From assembly GCA_007125415.1 (NCBI GenBank), contig SLDH01000102.1:1-16725 (forward strand): DNA of 16,725 nt, in the 5' to 3' direction. Every line of letters begins with the position of its first letter. Position 1 is the stretch's first letter. Below, in pieces: positions 1 through 7,704 of this stretch. The position numbers and the translations under genes were made by a program. The notes beneath the pieces are model-generated. The model did no database searches, was not told where the DNA came from, and saw nothing but the letters and a program-made list of their open reading frames with translations. The DNA is from Roseovarius sp. Its GTDB lineage: Bacteria > Pseudomonadota > Alphaproteobacteria > Rhodobacterales > Rhodobacteraceae.

Positions 1-394
1 ATCCTCCGCCATCGGCCGGGGGATCACCTCGTTGTTGATGTGCAGATCCCCCTTGTGCCACGACGCCTCGTCGATCAGCGCGATGGCCTCGGTCAGAGCG
101 CGGGGGAAGGCGGGGGTGCCGTCGAGCAGGCCCTGATACCACGGCACCCAGAAGCTGGTGTAATCGGGCATGTCTTCGGAGGGCGCGGGCAGGCGCGCGC
201 GTGGTTGTCCAGGCTTGGGCGATGTCTTCAGGCATCCCCTCGGGCCAGAGCGGGCGCGGCGCGGCGATCCCTTCGGCCTCGGCCCAGCGCGCATCGGCGT
301 AGGCGATGGCGGCGGAGACGACGGCAGCGGTGTAGGCGGAGGCGGTGTCGGCGGCGCGGCCGGCAGAGGCAGAGGCTAAGTAGACGGCTTCGGC

Positions 395-460
395 GACTGT
401 GTCGGCGGAGTCGGACAAGACGGCCTCGGCGGCGTCAGCGACTGTGCCAGCGGAGTCGGA
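395..460. repeat. Tandem repeat with 45-nt period in the Ala-rich segment
   Basis: The 21-nt blocks at 395-415 and 440-460 are identical at 19 of 21 positions and lie exactly 45 nt (15 codons) apart. They encode the related units SDSAGTVADAAEAVL and SDSADTVAEAVYL. This suggests that the Ala-rich helical part of the protein grew by in-frame duplication. Confidence 0.65.
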
Positions 461-491
461 GGCGGTAGCGGCTGCGGTAGCCAGCTTCGAT

Positions 492-535
492 TTGACAGCG
501 TCATCCTCCGCACCTGCGAAGGATGATGCTGTCAA
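492..535. repeat. 44-nt imperfect palindrome (hairpin) inside the alanine-rich gene
   Basis: Positions 492-511 (TTGACAGCGTCATCCTCCGC) pair with 516-535 around a 4-nt loop, ACCT (512-515). Of 20 pairs, 18 are Watson-Crick, one is G-T (500/527) and one is a mismatch (508/519). No T-run follows on either strand, so it is not an ordinary intrinsic terminator. It encodes SSFAGAEDDAVK on the minus strand. Confidence 0.8.
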
Positions 536-728
536 GAGCGCCCGGCAAACCGGCAGCGCCGTCATGCGTTTTTGCGTCGCGTCTTCAACCTGCGCCGCCT
601 CTTGCCAGAAGAGCGGCAACACCCGCGCGGCGGCGCGGGCGGCGATCCAGACACAGGTCTCGCGGCTCTGACCCTCCAGCCAGCGCTTCAAATCCTCCTG
701 AGTTTCGATCTCCGCCGCCTGCACGCCC

Positions 729-2126
729 CTAGCCTTTCAGCCGCTCCGGCAGGCCGGTGGCCCAGGTGCTGATCGAGCCCGCGCCGAGGCAGACCACCAT
801 ATCGCCCGGCCGGGCCTGTTCGCGCACCAGGCGCTCCAGATCGTCCTCATCGTGAATGGCGCGGGCGTGGCGGTGGCCATGAGCAATGAGCCCGGCCACC
901 AGATCATCCCGGCTCGCCCCCGCGATCGGCTCTTCCCCGGCGGCAAAGACATCCGTGATGGCCACCACATCGGCCTCGTTGAAACAGGTGCAGAAATCAT
1001 CGAAAAGCGAGGAAAGGCGCGAGTATCGGTGCGGCTGATGCACCGCGATGATGCGGCCCTCACAGGCCTGCCGCGCGGCCTTCAGCACCGCCGCGATCTC
1101 CACGGGGTGATGGCCATAATCGTCGATGATGCTCACGCCATTCACCTCGCCCACACGGGTAAAGCGCCGGTTGACCCCGCCGAACGCGGCCAGTGCCTCG
1201 CGGATTTCCGCGCGCTTCATGCCCAGATGCCGCGCCACGGCAACGGCACTCAGCGCGTTGGAGACGTTGTGATCGCCGGGCATGGGCAGGGTGCAGCCGT
1301 CGATGCGCTCGCCTTCGGCCTGAAGCAGAATGTCGAAATGCGCCACCCCGGCCTTGTAGCTGAGATTGACCGCGCGCACATCGGCCTGTGTATTGAACCC
1401 GAAGGTCACGACACGCCGGTCGGTGATGCGCCCCACCAGCGCCTGCACCTCCGGATGATCGGTGCAGCAGACGGCCAGCCCGTAGAAGGGAATGTTGCTC
1501 ACGAAATCATGGAAACCGGCGCGCAGCGTGTCGAAATCGCCCCAATGTTCCATGTGTTCGGGGTCTATGTTGGTGACGATGGCGATGGTGGCGGGCAGAC
1601 GGGTGAAGGTGCCGTCGCTCTCGTCGGCCTCCACCACCATCCATTCGCCCTGCCCCACCCGCGCGTTGGAGCCATAGGCATGGATGATCCCGCCATTGAT
1701 CACCGTGGGATCGTATTTCCCATGATCGAGCAGCGCGGCAACCATTGTCGTGGTGGTGGTCTTGCCATGGGTGCCGCCCACCGCGATGTTGGAGCGCAGC
1801 CGCATCAGCTCGGCCAGCATGTCGGCACGGCGCACCACCGGCAGGCCCTGCCGGCGTGCCTCGTCAAGCTCGGGATTGCCGGGCTTGATGGCCGAAGAGA
1901 TGACCACCACCGCCGCCTCGGCGAGGTTTTCGGCCGCCTGACCTTCGAAGATCTGCGCGCCCATACTGGCCAGCCTCTCGGTGATCCGTGTCCTCTTGAG
2001 ATCCGAACCCTGGACCGCATAGCCATGATCGAGCAGCACCTCGGCGATGCCCGACATGCCGATGCCGCCGATCCCCACGAAATGAATCGGCCCCACATCG
2101 AGCGGAAGTTTGGTCGCTGCGTTCAT
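729..2126 (-). CDS. murC: UDP-N-acetylmuramate--L-alanine ligase MurC
   Basis: Cytoplasmic Mur ligase that adds L-Ala to UDP-MurNAc with ATP, the first step of the stem peptide. With the start at 2126 the protein has 465 residues, usual for MurC. Seen: the N-terminal nucleotide-binding loop GIGGIGMSG (18-26), the ATP loop GTHGKT (118-123), EADESDGTF (166-174), and in the C-terminal domain [10 protein letters not shown] and HQPHRYSR. An in-frame ATG lies 33 nt upstream (2159), overlapping the murG stop as ATGA. The inner ATG has GGAGGAG 8 nt upstream and begins MNAATKLP, which matches the usual start of rhodobacterial MurC as I remember it. It follows murG by 32 nt, and the alanine-rich gene begins 4 nt after its TAG stop. 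Confidence 0.97.
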   Translation of the reverse strand: MNAATKLPLDVGPIHFVGIGGIGMSGIAEVLLDHGYAVQGSDLKRTRITERLASMGAQIFEGQAAENLAEAAVVVISSAIKPGNPELDEARRQGLPVVRRADMLAELMRLRSNIAVGGTHGKTTTTTMVAALLDHGKYDPTVINGGIIHAYGSNARVGQGEWMVVEADESDGTFTRLPATIAIVTNIDPEHMEHWGDFDTLRAGFHDFVSNIPFYGLAVCCTDHPEVQALVGRITDRRVVTFGFNTQADVRAVNLSYKAGVAHFDILLQAEGERIDGCTLPMPGDHNVSNALSAVAVARHLGMKRAEIREALAAFGGVNRRFTRVGEVNGVSIIDDYGHHPVEIAAVLKAARQACEGRIIAVHQPHRYSRLSSLFDDFCTCFNEADVVAITDVFAAGEEPIAGASRDDLVAGLIAHGHRHARAIHDEDDLERLVREQARPGDMVVCLGAGSISTWATGLPERLKG

Positions 2127-2134
2127 TGGCTGCA

Positions 2135-2141
2135 CTCCTCC
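2135..2141 (-). promoter_or_regulatory. Ribosome binding site that sets the murC start
   Basis: GGAGGAG on the minus strand, 8 nt before the ATG at 2126. It lies inside the reading frame that would be added by the upstream ATG at 2159, and so argues against that longer form. Confidence 0.7.
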
Positions 2142-2158
2142 AGCGCCGGTATCTCTCA

Positions 2159-3265
2159 TCAGTTCTGTCCTTTCTTCTCTGCTGCCAATGCCTCGACCAT
2201 ATCGGCCAGTTCGACATGCGCCCTTGGCATGGCAGTTCCGAGGGCTGCTTCTGCCATGGCCTGCGCCGCTTCCGGATTGCCCAGAACGCTGGCGATGTGC
2301 GACGCGAGTGTCTCCGGCTCAAGCCTCTTTTCGGGGATGAGGATGGCCGCGCCCGCCTCGACCAGCCCGCGCGCGTTGGCGCTTTGGTGATCGCCGGCTG
2401 CGGCGGCAAAGGGCACGAGGATGCTGGGCCGTCCGATCACGCTGATATCGGCGACGGAAGACGCACCGGAGCGGCTGATCACAAGCTGCGCCTCGCTGAT
2501 CCGCGCGGGCAGATCACGAAAGAAGGTTTTGACCTCGGCGGCAATTCCAGCATCGGCATAGATCTGCGCCACGCGCGCGCCGTCTTCCTCGCGCGCCTGA
2601 TGGCTCACGCGGATGTTGCGCAGCATCTGAGGCGGCAGCGCCGCGATGGCGTCCGGCACGACATCGCTCAGAATGCGCGCGCCCTGGCTGCCGCCGATCA
2701 CCAGCAGCGACATCGGGTAATCGCCGGGCGGAATATAGGCAGCCGCCGCCCGCTCCAGCACCGCCGCGCGCACCGGATTGCCCACATGCACGCCGCTCGC
2801 GCCTTCGGGAAGATCCGTAGGCCATGTGCCGCAGGCCACCCGATCGACCCGCCGGGCAAAAATACGGTTCACCCGGCCCAGGACGCCGTTTTGCTCATGC
2901 ACCATGCGCGGCAGCCGCAAGAGCCAGGCCGCCCCGAGCGCGGGAATACTGGGATAACCGCCAAAGCCCACCACCACGCGCGGACGGTCGCGCAGCATGC
3001 GCATTGTCGCGCCCAGCACCCCGCCCAGCACGCGAAACGGCACCAGCAGCTTCGCGAGCGGCCCGCCCCGCGCGAAGGTGGCGCTGGCCACCTCTTCGAT
3101 GGCGACCGAATGCGGAAAGCCCCCCGTGTAGCGCAGGCCGCGCGCATCGGTGCTCAGCAGCACCCGCCAGCCACGGCGCAACATCACCTCGGCCAGCGCC
3201 TGCGCGGGGAACATATGCCCGCCCGTGCCACCGGCGGCGATGACCAGAAGCGGCTTCTCGCTCAC
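2159..3265 (-). CDS. murG: Lipid II synthase MurG (UDP-GlcNAc:lipid I GlcNAc transferase)
   Basis: Membrane-associated GT-B glycosyltransferase that transfers GlcNAc from UDP-GlcNAc to lipid I on the cytoplasmic face, giving lipid II. It has 368 residues, the family length. Seen: the N-terminal glycine loop GGTGGH (12-17), GFGGYPS (100-106), HEQN (123-126), the second glycine loop GGSQGA (191-196), [10 protein letters not shown] (264-273; many members have SRAGA) and the donor-binding stretch [14 protein letters not shown] (285-298). The ATG overlaps the ftsW stop by 4 nt (ATGA), so translation is probably coupled to ftsW. This pairing fits, because FtsW polymerises the lipid II that MurG makes. 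Confidence 0.97.
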   Translation of the reverse strand: MSEKPLLVIAAGGTGGHMFPAQALAEVMLRRGWRVLLSTDARGLRYTGGFPHSVAIEEVASATFARGGPLAKLLVPFRVLGGVLGATMRMLRDRPRVVVGFGGYPSIPALGAAWLLRLPRMVHEQNGVLGRVNRIFARRVDRVACGTWPTDLPEGASGVHVGNPVRAAVLERAAAAYIPPGDYPMSLLVIGGSQGARILSDVVPDAIAALPPQMLRNIRVSHQAREEDGARVAQIYADAGIAAEVKTFFRDLPARISEAQLVISRSGASSVADISVIGRPSILVPFAAAAGDHQSANARGLVEAGAAILIPEKRLEPETLASHIASVLGNPEAAQAMAEAALGTAMPRAHVELADMVEALAAEKKGQN

Positions 3266-4428
3266 CGCAGATGCCCCCGCAGGATATCACCGATCTCGCC
3301 TTGCGGGCGGGCGCGCGTGAACGCAAAGAGCATGCCGAGGGCCAGGCCACCCGCAATGAGCGAGGAGCCGCCATAGCTCACGAAGGGCAAAGTCATCCCC
3401 TTCGCAGGCAAGAGCCGCACCGCAACACCCATATTGATCATCGCCTGCACCGCAAAGATCGCCACGATCCCGGTGCCGGCAAGGCGGATGAAAGGATCGC
3501 GCTCACGCATCAGCCGCAGGAGCGACCGCATGACGATGGTGGCATAAAGCATGATGATGCAGAGCACCAGGATCAGCCCGTATTCCTCGGCGGCCACGGC
3601 AATGATGAAATCGGTATGCGCGTCGGGCAGGCTCCACTTCACTTCGCCCTCGCCCACGCCCACGCCGAAGAAACCCCCTTCGCGAATGGCATTGGTGGCA
3701 AAACCAAGCTGCGTTGTAGGGTCCACATCGGGGCTGAGAAACCCGTCGATCCGGCGTGCGAAATGCTCGGAATTGCTGTAGGCAAAGCTTCCTGCCACAA
3801 GCACGAGAGCGACAATTCCCAGCAAGAGCAGGATGGGCGCTCCCGCCACGAAATACATCACCCCCCAGGCAAAGAGCATGAGACAGGCCTGACCGAAATC
3901 CGGCTGCAAAGCCAACAGGCTGACAATGACGATCGCCAGCACGAAGGACCAGCTTGTCCCCGGCGGGCCGTTCACATCCTGGCTTGCCGCCATCATCCAC
4001 GCCACCACGACGACAAAACCGGGTTTGAGAAACTCCGATGGCTGGACACTGGCAAACCCCAGGGAATACCAGCGCACCGCTCCCTTGCCGAAATCCGTAC
4101 CGAAAAAGGGCAAAAGGGCCAGTGCAATGAAGGACGCAATGAAGCCGATCACCGCCAGGCGGCGCACAAGCTGCGGGCTCATCATGGAAGCAAAGACCAT
4201 CACGATGAGCGCCAGACCGCCGAAAAACGCCTGTCTCTGGGCATAATGGAACGGATCGAAACCGTTCTTCTCGGCCAGCGGCGGAGAGGCCGCGAGAGCC
4301 AGCAAAAGCCCGACACCAAAGAGCATCAGCACACAGGCGAGCGACCATTTGTCGATCGTGCGCCACCATTTTGGCAGGACAGGCTCACCATCCCGCGCAG
4401 GGACTGCCCCATAGACCATCTCTGTCAT
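3262..4428 (-). CDS. ftsW: Septal peptidoglycan polymerase FtsW (SEDS family)
   Basis: Polytopic inner-membrane glycosyltransferase of the SEDS family, which polymerises lipid II at the septum with its partner FtsI. It has 388 residues: a cytoplasmic N-terminus of about 25 residues, then about ten hydrophobic segments. Seen: GKGAVRW (114-120), QPSEFLKP (129-136), QPDFGQ (175-180), the large periplasmic loop with LPDAHTDF (267-274), whose aspartates correspond to the region of the catalytic Asp in this family, and INMGVA...[13 protein letters not shown] (331-356). The ATG at 4428 has only a weak upstream GGCGG. The next ATG (codon 4) is no better placed. It is preceded by a 402-bp gap, so it may have its own promoter. 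It overlaps murG by 4 nt. Confidence 0.97.
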   Translation of the reverse strand: MTEMVYGAVPARDGEPVLPKWWRTIDKWSLACVLMLFGVGLLLALAASPPLAEKNGFDPFHYAQRQAFFGGLALIVMVFASMMSPQLVRRLAVIGFIASFIALALLPFFGTDFGKGAVRWYSLGFASVQPSEFLKPGFVVVVAWMMAASQDVNGPPGTSWSFVLAIVIVSLLALQPDFGQACLMLFAWGVMYFVAGAPILLLLGIVALVLVAGSFAYSNSEHFARRIDGFLSPDVDPTTQLGFATNAIREGGFFGVGVGEGEVKWSLPDAHTDFIIAVAAEEYGLILVLCIIMLYATIVMRSLLRLMRERDPFIRLAGTGIVAIFAVQAMINMGVAVRLLPAKGMTLPFVSYGGSSLIAGGLALGMLFAFTRARPQGEIGDILRGHLR

Positions 4429-4480
4429 TCGAACCGCCGATTACTGCCTCAACGCCGTCCCTTTGCGGGATCTGGAGCAA

Positions 4481-4509
4481 AGTTTAGCAGTTTCGCCACC
4501 CGCTGGGAA
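4481..4509 (-). promoter_or_regulatory. Candidate promoter for ftsW-murG-murC
   Basis: On the minus strand TTCCCA (4509-4504) and TAAACT (4486-4481) are separated by 17 nt. The -10-like box is preceded by TGC, an extended -10 pattern. Each hexamer matches four of six consensus bases. A start near 4474 would leave a leader of about 45 nt before the ftsW ATG. Such matches also occur by chance. The support is the position, in the only long gap within the cluster. Confidence 0.33.
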
Positions 4510-4617
4510 GCAAATAGACATAAGCCGGCCGCTTCGTGCCACCCGGGCAGGACGAGGATGGCTTCGGGCCTTTCGCATCGTCATCCGGGGCTTGCGCAGA
4601 GGCGGACGCCTCCGGCA

Positions 4618-4639
4618 GGAGTATTTCTGGCAAAATGAA
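4618..4639 (+). repeat. Intergenic repeat core, copy 1
   Basis: A 22-nt core that begins GGAGTATTTC and ends GCAAAATGAA, preceded by a GCCTCCGGC stretch. It differs at one position from copy 2 (4767-4788), which lies in the opposite direction. Elements of this look (CTCCGG-GAGTATTT-GCAAAATGAA) are common between genes in Roseobacter-group genomes, from memory. Their role is not known to me. Confidence 0.7.
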
Positions 4640-4766
4640 CCACGCCTTCCTGCTCCGGACTGTGTTGAAGAGCCGTTGGCCGGAAGAGCCTTCAAGGCAA
4701 TTTTCGGGCATCTCGGCAATTGGCGAGCCATGATGAGGTTCGCGTCCCGCCGGATCAGACCGCGTC

Positions 4767-4788
4767 TTCATTTTGCCGGAAATACTCC
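4767..4788 (-). repeat. Intergenic repeat core, copy 2 (inverted)
   Basis: Reverse complement of copy 1 with one difference. It sits between the arms of a 9-bp inverted repeat, CGCGTCTTC (4761-4769) and GAAGACGCG (4800-4808), and is followed on the plus strand by the GC hairpin 4808-4822. Together with copy 1 it could form a long-range stem with a loop of about 127 nt. Confidence 0.7.
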
Positions 4789-4807
4789 GGGGGAGCGTCG
4801 AAGACGC

Positions 4808-4822
4808 GGGGGCAGCGCCCCC
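4808..4822 (-). terminator. GC-rich hairpin just after murD
   Basis: A perfect 6-bp stem (GGGGGC/GCCCCC) with a 3-nt loop starts 8 nt after the murD stop. It is followed by a second inverted repeat (CGCGTCTTC/GAAGACGCG). No U-run follows, so full termination is uncertain. It may act as a partial terminator or as a 3'-end stabiliser of the upstream mRNA. Confidence 0.35.
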
Positions 4823-4830
4823 GAAAGGCG

Positions 4831-6228
4831 CTAAAGGCGCGCCTGCACTTCGGCCGCGAATGCCTCGCCGCGCCGCTCGAAGCTGTCATACTGATCGAAA
4901 CTGGCCGCCGCAGGCGCCAGAAGCACGGTCTCGCCCGGTTGCGCATCGGCCATCGCGGCGGCCACCGCCACCTCCATCGTCGTGCAGATCTGCACATCCG
5001 TGTCGCCCAGTTGCAGCGCAAATCCGGCCGCCTCGCGCCCGATGACATAGGCCTTGACCACATGGCCCAGCCCGGGTGCGAGCCCCGACACCCCCCCCTC
5101 CTTCTCGAGCCCACCGCAGATCCAGCGGATCCGCGGGAAGGCCTGCAACGCCTTGAGGGCGCTGGCCACATTGGTGGCCTTGCTGTCATTGACGAAGGTC
5201 ACACCATCTTTTTCCGCGATCACCTGGCTGCGATGCGGCAGCCCTGCAAAGCTGTGAAAGGCCTGCTCGATCAATTTGGGCGCAAGGCCCAGAGCACGGC
5301 AGGCCGCGTAGGCGGCACAGGCATTCTGATGGTTATGCGCCCCCGGCAGGCCCTTGATGGCGCGCAGATCGATGGACCCGGCCTGCCGCCCCTTGCGATA
5401 CTCGCTCAGAAAACCCTTGCGCGCGAAGACGGTCCATCCGGGCCCTGTCAGCTTGCGGCTGACCGCGATGCGGATCACCCGGTCATCTCCCGGTGCCTCG
5501 CTGAGCTGCCCCGCCAGAAAGGTTCCCTCCGCCTCGTCGACACCGATCACCGCACGGTCGGGCCCACCTTCGGCGAAGAGCCTGCGCTTGGCCGCGAAAT
5601 AGCCGCCGAGCCCTGCGTGCCGGTCCAGATGATCAGGGGAAAGATTGGTAAAGACGGCAACATCCGGTGTCAGGGCCCGGGCCAGCTCTGTCTGGTAGCT
5701 GCTGAGTTCCAGCACCACGACACCACCATCGCCCGGGGGATCGATATCGAGCACGCCGCGGCCGATATTGCCTGCAAGCTGTGCCGCGCGGCCTGCCACC
5801 TCCAACACATGATGGATCAGCGCCGAGGTGGTGGATTTGCCGTTGCTGCCGGTCACCGCGATCACCCGGGGGGGCGTATCATGTTCCGCCCAGTCGGCCA
5901 CGGCCAGCGACCGGAAGAAGAGGCCGATGTCATTATCGACGGGCACACCCGCCTGCAGTGCCAGCATCACCACCCTGTTGGGGGCCGGGTAAAGATGCGG
6001 TATGCCGGGGCTGACGACGAGTGCCGCGATGCCATCGAAATCCGCCGCCGTCTCGAACGCGCGGATATCGAAGCCTTCGTCACCGGCCTGCGCACGCGCC
6101 TCGGGGTTGTCATCCCAGCAAACTGGCATGGCCCCACCGGCGCGGAGCGCCCGCGCCGCAGAAAGCCCCGAGCGGCCGAGCCCGAGGATGGCGAGCCGCG
6201 CCCCCTGATATCCCCTCACCGGGATCAA
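4831..6228 (-). CDS. murD: UDP-N-acetylmuramoylalanine--D-glutamate ligase MurD
   Basis: Cytoplasmic Mur ligase that adds D-Glu to UDP-MurNAc-L-Ala. It has 465 residues. Seen: LGLGRSG (15-21) in the UDP-binding N-domain, the ATP loop TGSNGKST (126-133), [32 protein letters not shown] and NDSKATN at the central/C-terminal domain border, and a C-terminal [19 protein letters not shown]. The start is read as TTG at 6228, overlapping the stop of the ACT gene (TTGA), with GGAGGA 9 nt upstream. The resulting MIPV start matches what I recall for rhodobacterial MurD. GTG at codon 4 (6219) is the alternative. A GC hairpin and a repeat-rich gap follow. Confidence 0.97.
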   Translation of the reverse strand: MIPVRGYQGARLAILGLGRSGLSAARALRAGGAMPVCWDDNPEARAQAGDEGFDIRAFETAADFDGIAALVVSPGIPHLYPAPNRVVMLALQAGVPVDNDIGLFFRSLAVADWAEHDTPPRVIAVTGSNGKSTTSALIHHVLEVAGRAAQLAGNIGRGVLDIDPPGDGGVVVLELSSYQTELARALTPDVAVFTNLSPDHLDRHAGLGGYFAAKRRLFAEGGPDRAVIGVDEAEGTFLAGQLSEAPGDDRVIRIAVSRKLTGPGWTVFARKGFLSEYRKGRQAGSIDLRAIKGLPGAHNHQNACAAYAACRALGLAPKLIEQAFHSFAGLPHRSQVIAEKDGVTFVNDSKATNVASALKALQAFPRIRWICGGLEKEGGVSGLAPGLGHVVKAYVIGREAAGFALQLGDTDVQICTTMEVAVAAAMADAQPGETVLLAPAAASFDQYDSFERRGEAFAAEVQARL

Positions 6229-6620
6229 GGCGCACCGTCCTCCGCCAGGTCGCGCAGGATCTGCAGCGCGCGCTCCGCGTCCGGCGCGGGCACGAAGACA
6301 TGATCGTGGTGATGCCCTGCCACCATGTTGCAGGCAATACCCGCGGCGGCCAGCGCCCCGGAGACCGCAGCCGTCAGCCCGACCCCATCCAACGCAGAGT
6401 GAACAGTCAGCGTGATCCGCCGCATGGGCTGATCCCGAGGCAGCCCATGGGCCGCAGCAACCTCATCGGAAAGGATAAGCGACAGCCCTTCCGCCTCGCG
6501 GATGCTGCCCGTGGCCCGCGCAAGCAGATCCTCGGGGCCTGTGCAGAAGTGATAGAGCGTCTCATCGAGCACCGGCTTCATCTGCGCGATCATTTCCGCA
6601 GTGCCATGCACCACACTCAT
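6225..6620 (-). CDS. ACT-domain protein (DUF2241/ACT_3 type) inside the dcw cluster
   Basis: 131-residue soluble protein without signal peptide or membrane segment. The first half ([20 protein letters not shown], then [17 protein letters not shown]) and second half ([20 protein letters not shown], then [20 protein letters not shown]) match, from memory, the uncharacterised ACT proteins COG3602 / Pfam ACT_3 (formerly DUF2241). ACT folds usually bind amino acids and regulate enzymes. No ligand is known to me for this family. The ATG comes 1 nt after the mraY stop and its TGA overlaps the murD start (TTGA), so it is translated in line with both. In most dcw clusters murD follows mraY directly. 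An amino acid-sensing role in precursor synthesis is only a guess. Confidence 0.9.
   Translation of the reverse strand: MSVVHGTAEMIAQMKPVLDETLYHFCTGPEDLLARATGSIREAEGLSLILSDEVAAAHGLPRDQPMRRITLTVHSALDGVGLTAAVSGALAAAGIACNMVAGHHHDHVFVPAPDAERALQILRDLAEDGAP
6238..6243 (-). promoter_or_regulatory. Ribosome binding site supporting the TTG start of murD
   Basis: GGAGGA on the minus strand, 9 nt before the TTG at 6228 and 18 nt before the alternative GTG at 6219. The spacing favours TTG. Confidence 0.6.
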
Positions 6621-6621
6621 G

Positions 6622-7704
6622 CTAGCGCACCTTCAGCGTGGCAAGGCCGATCAGCGCGAGGATCAGAGAGATGATCCAGAAGCGGATCACGATCTGCGGC
6701 TCGGCCCAGCCCTTCTTCTCGTAGTGATGATGGATGGGTGCCATCAGGAAGACACGCTTGCCCGTCCGCTTGAAGTAGATCACCTGCACGATGACCGAGA
6801 GGGCCTCCACCACGAAAAGACCACCGACAATGGCGAGCACGATCTCGTGCTTGGTGGCCACGGCAATGGCGCCCAGCGCGCCGCCCAAGGCGAGCGAACC
6901 GGTATCGCCCATGAAGACGGCTGCAGGCGGCGCATTGTACCATAGAAACCCGAGCCCCCCGCCCGCCAGACCGGCCACGAAGACCAGAAGTTCGCCCGTT
7001 CCGGGCACGTAATGCACTTCCAGATACTCGGTGAAGTCAACGCGCCCCACCGCATAGGCGATCACCCCCAGCGCACCGGCCGCGATCATCACCGGCATGA
7101 TCGCCAGACCGTCGAGCCCGTCGGTGAGGTTCACCGCATTGGCCGCGCCCACGATCACGATCATGGCAAACGGGATGAAGAGAAAACCGAGATTGATCAG
7201 CAGGTCCTTGAACACCGGCACGGCCAGTTGGTTCTGCAAGCCCTCGGGATGATACATCGCCGCCCAGTAAGCCGCGATCGCGGCAATCACGAAGCCCAGC
7301 AGCAGGCGCACACGCCCGGGCACGCCCGAGGCGTTCTGTTTCGACACCTTGGCGTAATCATCGGCAAAGCCGATCAGCCCGAAAGCGAGGGTCACAAAGA
7401 GCACCATCCATACGAACGGGTTATCGAGGCGCGCCCAGAGCAGGGTAGAGGTCAGCAACGCCCCCACGATCAGCAGCCCCCCCATCGTGGGCGTACCGGA
7501 TTTGGCGAAATGACCTTCCGGCCCGTCGTCACGGATGGGTTGCCCCTTGCCCTGCCGCCTGCGCAGCACGTTGATGAGGGGCGGGCCGAAGAGGAAACCG
7601 AAAAGGAGCGCGGTCATGAAGGCGCCGCCCGCGCGGAAGGTGATGTAGCGAAAGAGATTGAAGATATCGCCGCCATCCGACCATGCGGTCAACCAGTATA
7701 GCAT
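6622..7704 (-). CDS. mraY: Phospho-N-acetylmuramoyl-pentapeptide transferase MraY
   Basis: Inner-membrane enzyme that transfers phospho-MurNAc-pentapeptide to undecaprenyl phosphate, giving lipid I. It has 360 residues with about ten hydrophobic segments. Seen: TPTMGG (71-76), the Mg-binding DD pair in ADDYAK (114-119), NLTDGLDG (192-199), [14 protein letters not shown] (257-270) with the catalytic-site Asp267, and [12 protein letters not shown] (322-333) with the three-His motif. The ATG abuts the murF stop (TGAATG) and has GGAGGA 7 nt upstream inside murF. The ACT-domain gene follows after 1 nt. All key residues are intact. Confidence 0.98.
   Translation of the reverse strand: MLYWLTAWSDGGDIFNLFRYITFRAGGAFMTALLFGFLFGPPLINVLRRRQGKGQPIRDDGPEGHFAKSGTPTMGGLLIVGALLTSTLLWARLDNPFVWMVLFVTLAFGLIGFADDYAKVSKQNASGVPGRVRLLLGFVIAAIAAYWAAMYHPEGLQNQLAVPVFKDLLINLGFLFIPFAMIVIVGAANAVNLTDGLDGLAIMPVMIAAGALGVIAYAVGRVDFTEYLEVHYVPGTGELLVFVAGLAGGGLGFLWYNAPPAAVFMGDTGSLALGGALGAIAVATKHEIVLAIVGGLFVVEALSVIVQVIYFKRTGKRVFLMAPIHHHYEKKGWAEPQIVIRFWIISLILALIGLATLKVR

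Larger units (their letters stand above)
1..724 (-). pseudogene. Alanine-rich protein, frameshifted and cut by the left edge
   Basis: Function unknown. A GTG at 724 lies 4 nt after the murC stop, with AAAGG 8 nt upstream of it. The first frame reads an N-terminal helical part (EDLKRWLEGQSRETCVWIAA, then RAAARVLPLFW), then a long Ala/Ser/Asp segment, then LWPEGMPEDIAQAW near 205. Beyond that point the same frame stays open but turns into Arg/His/Pro-rich text typical of a wrong frame. The frame one base on (skipping one nucleotide near 190-203, inside a GC-alternating run) gives sensible protein: YTSFWVPWYQGLLDGTP, then ALIDEASWHKGDLH and NNEVIPRPMAED, to the edge. From memory, Rhodobacterales have a family with an N-terminal 'W-x-IAxRAAxRVLP' part, an Ala-rich middle and a 'FWxxWYxGxLDG...ALI...W.KG' end, which supports one gene broken by a 1-nt insertion. 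A sequencing error is equally possible. The gene probably belongs to the dcw transcript. Confidence 0.7.
4429..4830. other. 402-bp gap between murD and ftsW, no gene
   Basis: I find no convincing coding sequence. The open frames here give Arg/Pro/Ser-rich text without family character. Contents: a hairpin right after murD, two inverted copies of a short repeat, a small stem (GAGGCG/CGCCTC, 4599-4612), and a promoter-like pair in front of ftsW. This is the only long interruption of the cluster. Confidence 0.7.

Noticed and set aside
40..772. Several plus-strand frames across the left edge, some very Arg-rich
   Set aside because: Their composition (runs of Arg and Gly) is that of the reverse of an Ala-rich coding sequence. 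The minus strand gives much better protein text here.
852..2390. Long plus-strand open frame of about 512 codons opposite murC
   Set aside because: It lies antisense to a clear murC, is rich in His/Arg/Gly/Asp, and has no family motif. Long antisense frames are expected in such G+C-rich DNA. The same holds for plus-strand frames at 2126-3376, 3271-4638, 4720-6303, 7720-8877, 8844-10226, 12806-14365 and 15362-16336.
4441..4771. Small minus-strand frames of about 95 codons in the murD-ftsW gap
   Set aside because: Arg/Pro/Ser-rich text, no ribosome site, no resemblance to a known family, and overlap with repeat elements.
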